Source: Streptococcus oralis Uo5 (GTDB lineage Bacteria > Bacillota > Bacilli > Lactobacillales > Streptococcaceae). Taken from it: a stretch of DNA of 64,000 nucleotides. Positions 35,254 through 44,327 of this stretch are shown piece after piece. Every line of letters starts with the position of its first letter. The first letter of the stretch is position 1. The stretch is taken from positions 963,001 to 1,027,000 of the forward strand of contig NC_015291.1 of the NCBI RefSeq assembly GCF_000253155.1, given 5' to 3'. The notes under the pieces were generated by a model, which saw nothing but the letters and a program-made list of their open reading frames with translations, was not told the DNA's origin and searched no databases. The position numbers were made by a program, and so were the translations under genes.

Positions 35254-36129
35254 TTAATAACCTTCAACCCACTTTTCATTATCCATAATGAAAGGCTTGG
35301 CCAGTCCATCACCTGTATAATCCGCATATTTGGTGGATAGATACTTGTAACAATCTTCCTTGCTCACGAACTTAATAGCTTGATAAGGCTCTTCAAAAGT
35401 CAGTTTCTCTACAAATAAGAAACCATCATCAGCTGGCACTAAAACACCAACGTGTCCAACAAAAAGATACTCTCCATCCAAATTATCATGTAACACAACA
35501 GACAACATCCGAGCTTTATCATTAAATTGAAACTGGGAGAAGAATTTCTCCATCTTCTGCGCGTGAACTTTTACATCCGTTGTCGCTTCCGTCTCCACCC
35601 TAGAAAATAGAATATCAAACTCTTCCTTATCTTTCGCGTCAAATACTTTTCCCTTATCAATAGCATCGTTATCCACAAAAAGTAGCTGGTCATTCTTTTC
35701 AAGTTTTGGGATCGTGACTGAATTTTTTAATAACGCATAGCTATTGATACGGCAGTTGGTCCCGACAAAGTCACCCTTTTTTTGATTCCAGAGACTGCTG
35801 ATTTTCTCTACATCGTATTCTGTCTTCGTAAAGGAGGCAAAATTTCCACTTAAGCCAGTAGAGCCGACAGTCGCATTATAGTCTGTGACAAGATTGAAAA
35901 ATGTCTCAACACTATTTGGATCCAAGTGCGCTGATAAGAGAGATTTGACCTCTTCGATACTGACCTGATTGTTCAGATTGGTATATGAAGCCGTCCAAGG
36001 AACTTTATCTGAGCTGGCTTGTGTCTGATTTCCAGCTTCAGTGCTCGTATTATTTTGGTGACAAGCAGCCAATCCAAATAATAAGGGCAAGCACAGTCCA
36101 AAGGCTACTACTTTTCTCGTTCGTTTCAT
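35254..36129 (-). CDS. DUF4300-type lipoprotein
   Basis: The 291-aa protein has a lipoprotein signal peptide (basic KRTRKV, hydrophobic FGLCLPLLFGLAAC; lipobox Cys at about residue 23) and a Ser/Thr/Gln-rich linker. The mature domain starts WTASYTNLNNQVSIEEVKSL and contains FVGTNCRINSYALL, features I associate with the streptococcal DUF4300 lipoproteins of unknown function. It is surface-anchored by diacylglycerol. Transcribed with the 60-aa membrane protein that follows. Confidence 0.85.
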   Translation of the reverse strand: MKRTRKVVAFGLCLPLLFGLAACHQNNTSTEAGNQTQASSDKVPWTASYTNLNNQVSIEEVKSLLSAHLDPNSVETFFNLVTDYNATVGSTGLSGNFASFTKTEYDVEKISSLWNQKKGDFVGTNCRINSYALLKNSVTIPKLEKNDQLLFVDNDAIDKGKVFDAKDKEEFDILFSRVETEATTDVKVHAQKMEKFFSQFQFNDKARMLSVVLHDNLDGEYLFVGHVGVLVPADDGFLFVEKLTFEEPYQAIKFVSKEDCYKYLSTKYADYTGDGLAKPFIMDNEKWVEGY

Positions 36130-36231
36130 GCAATTCTCCTTCTAGACTACAAGCCTCTTTTTCATTTAAATAGCATTCACTAATCATTCAGCTAGTAATC
36201 GGTGACCTAGCTTTATTATACTACATAAGTC

Positions 36232-36274
36232 AAAAAAAGACTGCACGAATCACCCATTCATTACAGTCTTTTTA
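36232..36274. terminator. Terminator after the GH13 glucanase gene
   Basis: AAAAAAAGACTG pairs with CAGTCTTTTT around a loop of about 20 bases, between the end of the GH13 gene and the start of the lipoprotein gene. Confidence 0.7.
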
Positions 36275-36284
36275 ATCCTATTTT

Positions 36285-38024
36285 TTATTGAATGACGAAA
36301 CCTTTAGGCAAAATCACCAGTTGCTGGTCCAATTCTTGGCAATGACTGGCCAGCGCTATAGTATCACGACCTACAAGATAGTTTTCACTTGATTGGTTAA
36401 AAATAGCTTGAACTTTGTGTCCATCATAATCCCATGCCAGAGATACCACATTCGGCTTGATTTCTTTCAGTCTATAGGTCCCATGCTGGATTATATCTGA
36501 GACACTCTTGCGAAGCTGAATCAATTTCTTCATAAAATTAAGCATGTCATTGCTATCAGAAACACGTTCCCAAGGCATGACACGACGACAATCTGGGTCT
36601 GGCCCTCCACCTAACTCCAACTCAGTTCCATAGTAGAAACACGGTGTCCCTCTTTGTAAAAAGAGGCAGGCGAGGGCAGACTTAACAAGTTGAACATCTC
36701 CTTTGGCTGTTGCCAAAATGCGTTCCGTATCGTGAGAATCTAGAAGATTAAACATCACTTCCGAAATCTGCTGTCTGTAGTACATAGACTGGCTATTGAT
36801 CTCATCGATGAATTGATGGGACTTCTTAACCCCTCGCAAGAAATAATCCTTGATGCTGTCGGAGAGAGGATAGTTCATGACTGCGTGGAATTCATCTCCA
36901 TTTAGCCAGGGCTGGGAGGTGTGCCAGACCTCTCCAAGAATATAAAGGTCAGGCTTTTTAGCCAAGACAGCCTTATGGAAATCTCGCCAAAATTGGTGGT
37001 CGACTTCATTTGCCACATCTAAGCGCCATGCATCGATATCAAACTCTTCAATCCAGTAGGTCGCAACGCTTAGCAAATAGTCTCTCACTTGAGGATTGGC
37101 CGTATTGAGCTTGGGCATATAGCTGGCAAAAGCGAAGGTATGATAAGGGAGTTTTCTTGGATCTCCCAGCTTATCCTTGGTCACTGGGAACTCTTGAACA
37201 TGGAACCAGTCTTTGTAAACAGAATCTTCACCATGTTTGAGAACATCCTGCCATTGTGGCGATTTGTCCCCAATATGGTTGAAAACAGCGTCCAGCATGA
37301 TCTTCATGCCTCTCTGATGGGCTTGGTCCACCAGTTTACGGAAAGTTTCCTTATCTCCAAAATGACGGTCAATTTCGAAATAATCCGTCGTATTGTACTT
37401 GTGATTGCTTGGGGATTCAAAAATCGGACAGAGATAAAGTCCTGTAATCCCCAAATCTTGCAAGTAATCCAGATGGTCAATAACACCTTGTAAATCACCT
37501 CCAAAGAAATCGCTCGTCTTTGGTTTGATAGAGGAATCCCAAGCTAGCGCACCTTCAGGTGAAATCTCAGGGTTCCCATTAGCAAAACGTTCTGGGAAAA
37601 TCTGATACCAAACTGTATCGGCCACCCAGTCAGGAACATGGCAAGCATCAATCTCATGGATATAAGAAATTTTAAAGCCATTTCCTTCATGATGAAGGTT
37701 TTCTAGTGTGTTTTCAACACATCCCTTATCACCATACAGAATACTCTGACCTTGCTTATCTTTAAGTTCAAAGAGATACTGGAGTCGGGCATAGCCAACT
37801 GAAATCTCCACTTGCCAATAATCAAACAAAGCATCAGAAGTTACTTTACTCATCTCCTTACTATCTTCATAACGGTCCTCTATAAAGATAAAAGGATCTC
37901 CATAATGTAAGCTAATGCTTTTAATATCGTCTTTCTTGGTCCTGATACGAATGTGCATTGTCTTGTCTTTATAAAGATAAGCATACTCCGACTCTGGTCT
38001 GTGGTAAATGGCTGTTAATTCCAT
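36285..38024 (-). CDS. GH13 neopullulanase/cyclomaltodextrinase-type alpha-glucanase
   Basis: This cytosolic glycoside hydrolase (no signal peptide) probably cleaves maltodextrins, cyclodextrins or pullulan fragments. The start at 38024 (MELTAIYHRPESEYAYLY) gives 579 aa; a longer frame to 38066 would begin inside a leader. An N-terminal beta domain (about 1-120) of the GH13_20 type precedes the barrel, which has LDAVFNHIG (region I), DAWRLDVANEVDH (nucleophile Asp), ILGEVWH (acid/base Glu) and LLDSHDTERI (third Asp). A cre-like operator behind the promoter points to CcpA control. Confidence 0.9.
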   Translation of the reverse strand: MELTAIYHRPESEYAYLYKDKTMHIRIRTKKDDIKSISLHYGDPFIFIEDRYEDSKEMSKVTSDALFDYWQVEISVGYARLQYLFELKDKQGQSILYGDKGCVENTLENLHHEGNGFKISYIHEIDACHVPDWVADTVWYQIFPERFANGNPEISPEGALAWDSSIKPKTSDFFGGDLQGVIDHLDYLQDLGITGLYLCPIFESPSNHKYNTTDYFEIDRHFGDKETFRKLVDQAHQRGMKIMLDAVFNHIGDKSPQWQDVLKHGEDSVYKDWFHVQEFPVTKDKLGDPRKLPYHTFAFASYMPKLNTANPQVRDYLLSVATYWIEEFDIDAWRLDVANEVDHQFWRDFHKAVLAKKPDLYILGEVWHTSQPWLNGDEFHAVMNYPLSDSIKDYFLRGVKKSHQFIDEINSQSMYYRQQISEVMFNLLDSHDTERILATAKGDVQLVKSALACLFLQRGTPCFYYGTELELGGGPDPDCRRVMPWERVSDSNDMLNFMKKLIQLRKSVSDIIQHGTYRLKEIKPNVVSLAWDYDGHKVQAIFNQSSENYLVGRDTIALASHCQELDQQLVILPKGFVIQ

Positions 38025-38061
38025 TGTATTTGTCTCCTGATTTACTTGGTTGCATTTGCGG

Positions 38062-38117
38062 CGCAAACGTTTTCATAATTGTGATTCTAGTATACTACTT
38101 TCGTATTTTATTTGCAA
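38062..38117 (-). promoter_or_regulatory. Promoter and CcpA (cre) operator of the GH13 gene
   Basis: On the - strand TTGCAA (38117-38112), 17 bases, TATACT (38094-38089) forms the promoter. TGAAAACGTTTGCG (38075-38062) matches the cre consensus in 13 of 14 positions and lies just after the expected start point, a position that blocks elongation when CcpA binds. Confidence 0.75.
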
Positions 38118-38202
38118 GGCTTGTCCGTAGTTTCGAGTGAATTGTTTTTGAGAATATAAAAAAGCAGTAAGACTTAATACCTACTACTTTCTGATTGATG
38201 AT

Positions 38203-38694
38203 TTACAACTGTCTTTCCAGCCACTCTATCTTTTTAAAATCCTTATTGTTATTGTGGTTATTTCGATAGGAATCTTGGGAAGAAGACTTATAAATACTTA
38301 AATACTGTTCTAAACTTGGAACGCGAAACGTGATGTCCTCGAGATGAATCAACTCTATATCTGATTCCGAAACCCCTGCAAAATCTGGTAAAGAATCAAT
38401 ACTTCCAAACTCAACACTCAGACCATCCTTTTGGAATTCATGCTCATGAATATCTATTAAAACGTAGCCTAAACCTTTCATCACTTTCATTATCTTCTCC
38501 CAGTCATAAATTCTGAGATGATCGGGTGCTTCCCAGCCTCTAGGGTCACCAGGCACATGAATGTCAATGTCAGACGGCTGCCATTCTTCATTTGAACGGT
38601 ATTCAAAACCCAAAGACCCCATGAGCGTCGGTGTGATTCCAACTTGGTTTAAATGAGAACAAATTGTTCGAAATTCATCAAATAGAGAATTCAT
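38203..38694 (-). CDS. Nucleotidyltransferase-fold hypothetical protein
   Basis: The 163-aa protein (start chosen at 38694, where GGAGGAGG directly precedes ATG; the longer frame contains this ribosome site) has the minimal nucleotidyltransferase pattern LMGSLGFEYRSNEEWQPSDIDIHV, that is GS followed by DxDxxV. A later Glu/Asp-rich strand (LSVEFGSIDSLPD) could supply the third acidic residue. Resembles small MNT/aminoglycoside-type transferases but lacks a clear substrate domain. Function unknown. Confidence 0.75.
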   Translation of the reverse strand: MNSLFDEFRTICSHLNQVGITPTLMGSLGFEYRSNEEWQPSDIDIHVPGDPRGWEAPDHLRIYDWEKIMKVMKGLGYVLIDIHEHEFQKDGLSVEFGSIDSLPDFAGVSESDIELIHLEDITFRVPSLEQYLSIYKSSSQDSYRNNHNNNKDFKKIEWLERQL

Positions 38695-38757
38695 TCCTCC
38701 TCCAATCATTGATATGAAACTCGATTTCGCAGTGAAAAATAAACTAATTTTTACTTT

Positions 38758-39639
38758 CTACTCTTTCGGTTTTGAAAATACTTCTACCCGCTGAGCTAGG
38801 ACTTTGATTTCAACAGGTAGGTTATCCGATTTATCGCCGTCAACATCTGACTCCAATTCACTATCTGAAGAAATCTTAATATTACGCGCTCTGATATACT
38901 CAATATTATCATTGCCGACAACATCCCCTTTTAGTAAGTCAGGAATAACAGATAATTTAGAGAATATAGAAGCATCTTTTAGAATCAAAATGTTGGCATA
39001 GCCATCTTTATCTTCTTCAAAGATTTTCTTATCAGCGAAGTAATTTGTCAAGAGAACCAAAACATGACTAGCTTCACCAACATAATTTCCATTTTCTGTC
39101 TCGACCTTAATGTTAAAGACCTGATCCGTCATAACAGACTTCATGGTATTTACAGCATAGGCAAGGATACCAAATTTTGTCTTATCCTCGATTTCAACAT
39201 TGTGAATCGCCTCTGGAAGAGAACCGATACTAAAGATATAACCAAAATAGTTATCATTTGCTTTACCGATATCAATCTTGTTGGTTAAGTTAAAATCGAG
39301 TTCATCAATCGCACCATCGATGTCTTGATTGATTTCCAACAGTTTCGTAATGAGGTTACCCGTACCGCCTGGGATAATCCCTAACTTAGGAATGTAGTCT
39401 CTCTCAGCAATACCCGAAATGACTTCATTGACAGTCCCGTCTCCACCGAAAACAACCACTGCATCGTACTGCTCACGAGACGCTTCCTCAGCAAAGTGTG
39501 TTGCATCCAACGCTTTTTCGGTAATTTTGGTTTCCACATGCTCAAAATAATCTTTGGCTTTATTCTCCAGCTTGACCTTATAATCCAAAGCCTTCTCCCC
39601 ACCAGAGGTAGGGTTGATAATTAACATTGCTTTTTTCAT
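38758..39639 (-). CDS. Diacylglycerol/lipid kinase (DagK/YegS family)
   Basis: This 293-aa lipid kinase of the DAGK catalytic family recycles diacylglycerol to phosphatidate or acts on a similar lipid. It has LIINPTSGGEKAL at the start, the nucleotide-binding VVFGGDGTVNEVI, and LGIIPGGTGNLI. The C-terminal domain ends with SDSELESDVDGDKSDNLPV-type strands typical of the family (E-x-DGD). Soluble, membrane-associating. Single gene with flanking gaps. Confidence 0.92.
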   Translation of the reverse strand: MKKAMLIINPTSGGEKALDYKVKLENKAKDYFEHVETKITEKALDATHFAEEASREQYDAVVVFGGDGTVNEVISGIAERDYIPKLGIIPGGTGNLITKLLEINQDIDGAIDELDFNLTNKIDIGKANDNYFGYIFSIGSLPEAIHNVEIEDKTKFGILAYAVNTMKSVMTDQVFNIKVETENGNYVGEASHVLVLLTNYFADKKIFEEDKDGYANILILKDASIFSKLSVIPDLLKGDVVGNDNIEYIRARNIKISSDSELESDVDGDKSDNLPVEIKVLAQRVEVFSKPKE

Positions 39640-39819
39640 TGATAATACTCCTTTAATAGTTACAAAAATTCTAGTAACTAATTATATCACTTGAGTTACG
39701 TAAACGCCATCCAAATGCTTGAAAAATCGAATCCATTAACTAGAATAGAGACGTTAATGTATCAAGCACTAACCTCAACTTAAACAAGAATAAATACTTA
39801 TTGTTAGCAATCCGCTACT

Positions 39820-40182
39820 TTACTTTTTCGACAATTTTATATAATCCATTAAGTATAAAATAGCTGAAACAAATGCGAACACACTGGAAAATCCAGCTAA
39901 TATCGGAATAAAACCAATAATAGATGCAATCAAAAGAAACTGATAAGTCTTCTTATTGACTTTTGATTCCTCATCATGAAGAAGGAATGCTACAAAACCA
40001 AAAAACAGCAATATTAAACAAGTTGAAAAGTAGATTCCATCCCAACTAGAAAGTCTAACAAGCTTAGGTATCACCCAGTAAATGATTTCAAATTTCCACA
40101 TTTTAGAAGAAAGGTAAGTAATCGTTAAAGCTCCAATTAAAGAAATAACTCCGTTTATTAGCAATAATTTATTTGATTTCAC
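39820..40182 (-). CDS. Small membrane protein, four predicted membrane segments
   Basis: The 120-aa protein has hydrophobic segments at about residues 7-25, 48-68, 82-98 and 100-115. No recognised motif. It is in the same direction as, and 51 bases after, the 40234 gene. These three genes (39820-41432) form a small strain-variable-looking membrane cluster before the tandem paralogue array. Confidence 0.7.
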   Translation of the reverse strand: MKSNKLLLINGVISLIGALTITYLSSKMWKFEIIYWVIPKLVRLSSWDGIYFSTCLILLFFGFVAFLLHDEESKVNKKTYQFLLIASIIGFIPILAGFSSVFAFVSAILYLMDYIKLSKK

Positions 40183-40233
40183 ACTTAATCTTTTTTATCC
40201 TTTTCTGTACTTATCCATCGCTAATTAATAGAT

Positions 40234-40983
40234 TCAACTTTTTAAAAATTCTTTAGACTTCTGGACGATATAGAGCTGTTCATCTTCTTGAGCGAGTTTC
40301 TTAAACAACTCATTCGCCCTAGTCATATCTCCTTTTAATTTAGAGTTCAAGGCTTGATAGTAAATGATTTCCAATTGTTGATATTTAAATTCGTTTTCCA
40401 AGTCTTCAAAGTAATCATTGGATTGATGAGCAATTGTTAAATCGTAAAGTGCGATACTCACGCTTTTTGTTTTCTCGGCTAAAGAAAGATCTGATATGGA
40501 CATTTTGTTTAGTATAAGATTAAGCTGGTCCCTGGTCAGGTTAGGATTTGCAAGAACTGTCGAGCGAACGAGGTAACTCTCAAAGAAATCCCTATATTTC
40601 GGCTTCAGTTTTTGATCAGTCATTGCTTCAGAAGCCTCCTTAATGGCAGCATCGAAATCACCAATCATATAGGAATACCCAACAGATGTTAGTGTCGCAT
40701 CCATTTTTATAATAGCTCTTTTTGCACTTTTCTTCAACTCAATGTATTGCTGCCATGATAGTAAATCTAAGTCCATATGCAGTAACTTAGTACTACTCCT
40801 TAAATAACCTCTTCTGATTAGTGCTATGAAAAGAAATAAGAGTACACTTATGAATAAAACACAAAGGGTTTGATTGGTCCGATCTTTCACCATCCAAGCT
40901 ACAAAAAGACTGAGAATAACAGCCAAAACAATCACGACTTTTCTATAAAATCCATATTTCTTGCGTATTTCTAAATAATTCAT
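40234..40983 (-). CDS. Membrane-anchored helical-repeat hypothetical protein
   Basis: Start chosen at 40983 (MNYLEIRKKYGFYRK), where AAAGGAG precedes ATG; the frame to 41001 includes this ribosome site. The 249-aa protein has two membrane segments (about residues 13-32 and 38-55) and then a long helical cytosolic part with TPR-like pairs (FDAAIKEASEAMTDQKLKPK and SKLKGDMTRANELFKKLAQE). Function unknown. It starts 3 bases after the stop of the 40986 gene. Confidence 0.75.
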   Translation of the reverse strand: MNYLEIRKKYGFYRKVVIVLAVILSLFVAWMVKDRTNQTLCVLFISVLLFLFIALIRRGYLRSSTKLLHMDLDLLSWQQYIELKKSAKRAIIKMDATLTSVGYSYMIGDFDAAIKEASEAMTDQKLKPKYRDFFESYLVRSTVLANPNLTRDQLNLILNKMSISDLSLAEKTKSVSIALYDLTIAHQSNDYFEDLENEFKYQQLEIIYYQALNSKLKGDMTRANELFKKLAQEDEQLYIVQKSKEFLKS

Positions 40984-40985
40984 TT

Positions 40986-41432
40986 TTACTCCTTTCTCCA
41001 AGAAGGGTCGTCTGACAACTCAATCTCACCTATAAACCATCGTGACATCTTCTTTTTATCTTTAAAAGGGTCGGGTTTGATCAAAGTAAAAGGTGAAATG
41101 CTCGCATCTGGAAAATACAACTCCGCTTTTAAAGACTGGTTAGGATTATCGTTGACATAGGCTGAAAATTGAATATGGTAACTTCCACCCACATCACCAC
41201 CATTATCATACCCTCCTCTAGCAGTATTTGGTAGAATTTTAAGAGACTTTATAGATTGTCTTTCCTCATCTTCCAGGTAGGTAATAAGCGCACTCTTGAT
41301 AGTCTTTTCATGCTCATGTACAAATCTTCCGTTATTGTTAAGAAGAAAATTCCCATAACTTAGAAATGTTAAAAAAAGAAGCAGAAATGGAATGGATAAC
41401 AAAAAGTACAGCCATTTATTAGATTTAAACAT
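40986..41432 (-). CDS. Membrane-anchored hypothetical protein, 148 aa
   Basis: One N-terminal membrane segment (about residues 7-30, LYFLLSIPFLLLFLTFLSYG) and an outer domain with GGYDNGGDVGGSYHIQFSAY. The layout (N-terminal anchor, roughly 110-aa outer domain) recalls the putative immunity proteins at 9818-11306, and so does the motif-poor sequence, but no clear homology is visible. Coupled to the 40234 gene. Confidence 0.75.
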   Translation of the reverse strand: MFKSNKWLYFLLSIPFLLLFLTFLSYGNFLLNNNGRFVHEHEKTIKSALITYLEDEERQSIKSLKILPNTARGGYDNGGDVGGSYHIQFSAYVNDNPNQSLKAELYFPDASISPFTLIKPDPFKDKKKMSRWFIGEIELSDDPSWRKE

Positions 41433-41488
41433 AATGTCTCCTATTATCTAGATTCACAAAAAATGTTATTATTTTCGAAGTTATACTA

Positions 41489-42140
41489 TTAGATTTCCTC
41501 TATTTCAACTGGTATTAATTCCTTGTTCCTACATGAAGAACTAATTGTCGGCATTCTAGCTATAAAAAAGAAAAATGTTGATAGCAATCCATTTATAACT
41601 AAAACTGCTCCTTCAGCACCATCATTAATGCCCATAAAAAATACCAAAACAAATAATATTCAATAAAAAGCCGAACAATAATACAGGATTTCTTTTACCA
41701 TTTGGTTTAAACTTGACTCTATAACGTTTGCTTTTCTCTGGTATTCTTGATAATGCATTATGTCGAGAATTTTTTTCATAATAAACAGCTCCTAAGTATG
41801 CAAGAATCATAGACAAGAAAAATAGTATACTCTTCATAAATATCTGTTGACTCAATCCCATACTAATAAAAGCTGATTCCATAGCTCTATATAGTAGAGC
41901 TACAAATGGTTGTACCATAATAGATATAGTAGTTGTTCCTATCTTTGGTTTAGACTTAATTTCAAAACTATCATCAGAGGGAGTTAACTCAATCATATCA
42001 AGAGTGATTGAGTTAGGCATCAATCCGAGAAAATAGCGTTTCCCTTTCATTGAACCTAAGTCCATAAGATACTTTTTATTTTCTATTTCTACAATGCTAT
42101 ACGCCATCGTATTAGCATTCTTAAACTTTAAATGCATCAT
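41489..42140 (-). pseudogene. Frameshifted fifth copy of the tandem polytopic membrane protein family
   Basis: The frame from 42140 matches the four 218-aa paralogues (KFKNANTMAYSIVEIENKKYLMDLG... ) but stops at 41625 after GIFYGH. One base later in another frame the family C-terminus continues (INDGAEGAVLVINGLLS ... IEEI) to a stop at 41489. A single extra base in the GGGC stretch near 41628-41633 explains it. Corrected, the gene would encode about 216 aa. Either a fresh null mutation or a sequencing error. Confidence 0.8.
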
Positions 42141-42141
42141 T

Positions 42142-42199
42142 CAACACCCAAACACTTTCTGAATTGATTTAATACCTGAATCGATACTATTTCCAATAT
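42142..42199 (-). repeat. 3' remnant of a lost upstream gene, repeated in front of each array member
   Basis: On the - strand this gap encodes NDIGNSIDSGIKSIQKVFGC and a stop, ending where the next gene's ribosome site begins. Equivalent remnants precede the other paralogues: 42868-42900 (YNEIQKVFGG, stop), 43560-43602 (FDSGSKSI, stop, KVFGW), 44265-44320 (EVGNSIDSGIKSIREV) and 44985-45010 (FVKSIQKVFGW). They look like the conserved C-terminal end of one family of proteins whose genes were deleted, leaving the downstream partner gene each time. Confidence 0.7.
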
Positions 42200-42207
42200 C
42201 ATTTATT

Positions 42208-42864
42208 CTATATTTTCTCAATCTTTTCAACCTCAATTTGACCATGCTTGTATGGATGAGCGATTGGAAAACTTCCTAGAGTAAACATGAAAAAGAATAA
42301 CGATATGATTCCATTGATTACCAAAAAAGCCCCTTCTGTTCCATTATTCAAACCAAGAAAGAAAAGTAAACAAAGGGCAATTGCTCCAACCAAAGGATAT
42401 ACTCCTCCGTTACTTTTTTTAATAGTTGTAAAGGTCACTGTGTATTTATTGCTGTTTTGAGGAATCCATTTATCTGCTTTATTATGGGATAACTTTAATG
42501 AAATCAGAATTGCAAAATAAGAAATCAGCATAGAAATTGCAAAGAGTAATAACTTTAATAATATTTGCTCGCTAATATTATTGTGAATAAAAAATTTTTT
42601 CAGCGCATCATAGCTAACCTTGACGATTGGTTGAACGATAATGGCCACCATTGTCGCATTTACAGGTCTTCTAGGTTTAATTGCAAACTGGTTATTATTC
42701 TTTTCAATCTCTACCATGTTCACTGTAATCGTATCTGATTTTAATCCCCAATAGTAGCTCTTGGGCCTTATAGTACTTGTATCCATGACATACTTCTTCG
42801 ATTCTTTATCTATCTGAACAATTTGAAAGCACATCATGCTTGAATTTTTAAATTTTAATTCCAA
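42208..42864 (-). CDS. Tandem polytopic membrane protein, copy 4 (putative orphan immunity protein)
   Basis: The 218-aa protein starts at TTG 42864 (GGGGGAT ribosome site) with an N-terminal beta-rich part (FQIVQIDKESKKYVMDTST, SYYWGLKSDTITVNMVEIE), then membrane segments at about 72-90, 105-128, 160-178 and 185-208. All intact copies share KYxxD, S-Y-x-W/F-G-L/P, M-V/T-E-I/L and the GTEGAFLVINGIIS-type motif near the end. The architecture recalls the DUF443 (TsaI-like) immunity proteins of type VII membrane-depolarising toxins, which also form tandem arrays; this assignment is by layout, not by database match. Confidence 0.78.
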   Translation of the reverse strand: MELKFKNSSMMCFQIVQIDKESKKYVMDTSTIRPKSYYWGLKSDTITVNMVEIEKNNNQFAIKPRRPVNATMVAIIVQPIVKVSYDALKKFFIHNNISEQILLKLLLFAISMLISYFAILISLKLSHNKADKWIPQNSNKYTVTFTTIKKSNGGVYPLVGAIALCLLFFLGLNNGTEGAFLVINGIISLFFFMFTLGSFPIAHPYKHGQIEVEKIEKI

Positions 42865-42906
42865 AATTATCCCCCAAACACTTTCTGAATTTCGTTATAA
42901 GTTACA

Positions 42907-43563
42907 TTATGGCTTTTTCAGTTCTTTAAATTCTAGGTATTTCTTTTGATAAGCATAAGTCAATGGAATAACGCCAGATTCAATCCAAATAAATAGATAG
43001 GCCAACAAACCATTCAACACTAGAATTGCAGCTTCTGTTCCATTATCTTGTCCCATATAAATAGAGAAAGCAATTGTATGTAAAATGAGAAATAGATAGG
43101 CATGGAATTGTCTTTTTTTCTTATTATTCTGAAAGACTATTTTAAACCTCTTCTTTTCCTGCGATAAACGACTTGAAATCTCCTTCCTTGATTTGATTAA
43201 AATACCTTGATAGACAATATAGGCTACCAAAATAGATATGAGAAATAAAGATACTTTTAAATATAGATTATGACTAATATCATAATATCTAAAAATTGAT
43301 GTTACTACTTCATACGAAAGAAGACCAAAACCAATAGATACCATACGCATTCCTGAGGGTCCCATCTTAATTTTCTTATCAAAATTTTTATTCTGACTAT
43401 CAAGTTCTATCAAATCAACTTCAAGGGTTTCAGGGGAAAGTCCCCAATAATAACTCTTTGGTGTTGTAGAGTTGGAATCAAGAACGTACTTTTTCTCTCC
43501 CATCTCTAACACATCAAAATAAGCAACATCTAATCCTCTAAAATTAATTTTCACATTTACCAC
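42907..43563 (-). CDS. Tandem polytopic membrane protein, copy 3 (putative orphan immunity protein)
   Basis: Same family and length as its neighbours: FDVLEMGEKKYVLDSNS, SYYWGLSPETLEVDLIELD, then four hydrophobic segments and GTEAAILVLNGLLAYLF. By comparison with the other copies the real start is probably GTG at 43554 (KINFRGLD...), spaced correctly from GGGTGG, rather than GTG 43563. It is the most divergent intact copy in the membrane half (SSRLSQEKKRFKIVF loop). Confidence 0.78.
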   Translation of the reverse strand: MVNVKINFRGLDVAYFDVLEMGEKKYVLDSNSTTPKSYYWGLSPETLEVDLIELDSQNKNFDKKIKMGPSGMRMVSIGFGLLSYEVVTSIFRYYDISHNLYLKVSLFLISILVAYIVYQGILIKSRKEISSRLSQEKKRFKIVFQNNKKKRQFHAYLFLILHTIAFSIYMGQDNGTEAAILVLNGLLAYLFIWIESGVIPLTYAYQKKYLEFKELKKP

Positions 43564-43605
43564 CCAAACACTTTCTAAATTGATTTACTACCTGAATCAA
43601 AGGCC

Positions 43606-44262
43606 TTATTTAATTTCTCTAATTCCTTCAAATGTGACGTTTCTAATCTTATAAGCGGAAAGAATGGGAATCTTTCCAAATAAAAATGATAGAAGAAAAA
43701 ATGAGACAATACTATTGATAACGAGAACAATACCTTCTCCTCCATCATTAATAGACAAATAAAGTGCCAAACAAGCTATTATAGGAACAGTAAAAATATA
43801 GGCATCAAAAACTTGTCTTCTTGCAGATACTGGTTTAAAAATCATCTCATATTTTCTACTAGAAGAAGGCAGTAAAGCTTTAACATTATTACGTTCTTTC
43901 TCTCTTGTAAAATAAAAAATCAAGTAAGGGAACAGTATAGATACGCAAAATACTACTAATTTTAAAATTATCTGTTGGCTAATATTGTACTCTTTAAAAA
44001 AAGTTTTAAGTAAAGAATAAACAATCCATACAAGTGGTTGAACCATGATTGCCACATATGAAGCTTTAAACTTATTAATCGGGGTACTAAAATTGATATC
44101 CTCACTGTTAAGTTCCGTCATCTCAACCGTTAATTCGTCCGTTGGAACACCCCAATAGTAGAACTTGGGAGTCATTGAACTTGCATCTAATATATATTTT
44201 TTCCCATTTAGTTCTACAAGTTGATGACAAAAATACTTCGTTTCTTTAACATTAATTTCCAA
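43606..44262 (-). CDS. Tandem polytopic membrane protein, copy 2 (putative orphan immunity protein)
   Basis: 218 aa from a TTG start at 44262 behind a strong GGGAGG site. It shows CHQLVELNGKKYILDASS, YYWGVPTDELTVEMTELN, four membrane segments, and DGGEGIVLVINSIVSFFLL. The upstream remnant encodes GNSIDSGIKSI, as in front of copy 5. Spacing start-to-start to its neighbours is 699 and 722 bases. Confidence 0.78.
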   Translation of the reverse strand: MEINVKETKYFCHQLVELNGKKYILDASSMTPKFYYWGVPTDELTVEMTELNSEDINFSTPINKFKASYVAIMVQPLVWIVYSLLKTFFKEYNISQQIILKLVVFCVSILFPYLIFYFTREKERNNVKALLPSSSRKYEMIFKPVSARRQVFDAYIFTVPIIACLALYLSINDGGEGIVLVINSIVSFFLLSFLFGKIPILSAYKIRNVTFEGIREIK

Positions 44263-44327
44263 AATTACCTCCCGAATTGATTTAATACCTGAATCAATAC
44301 TATTTCCAACTTCTCGGCACTCTATAT

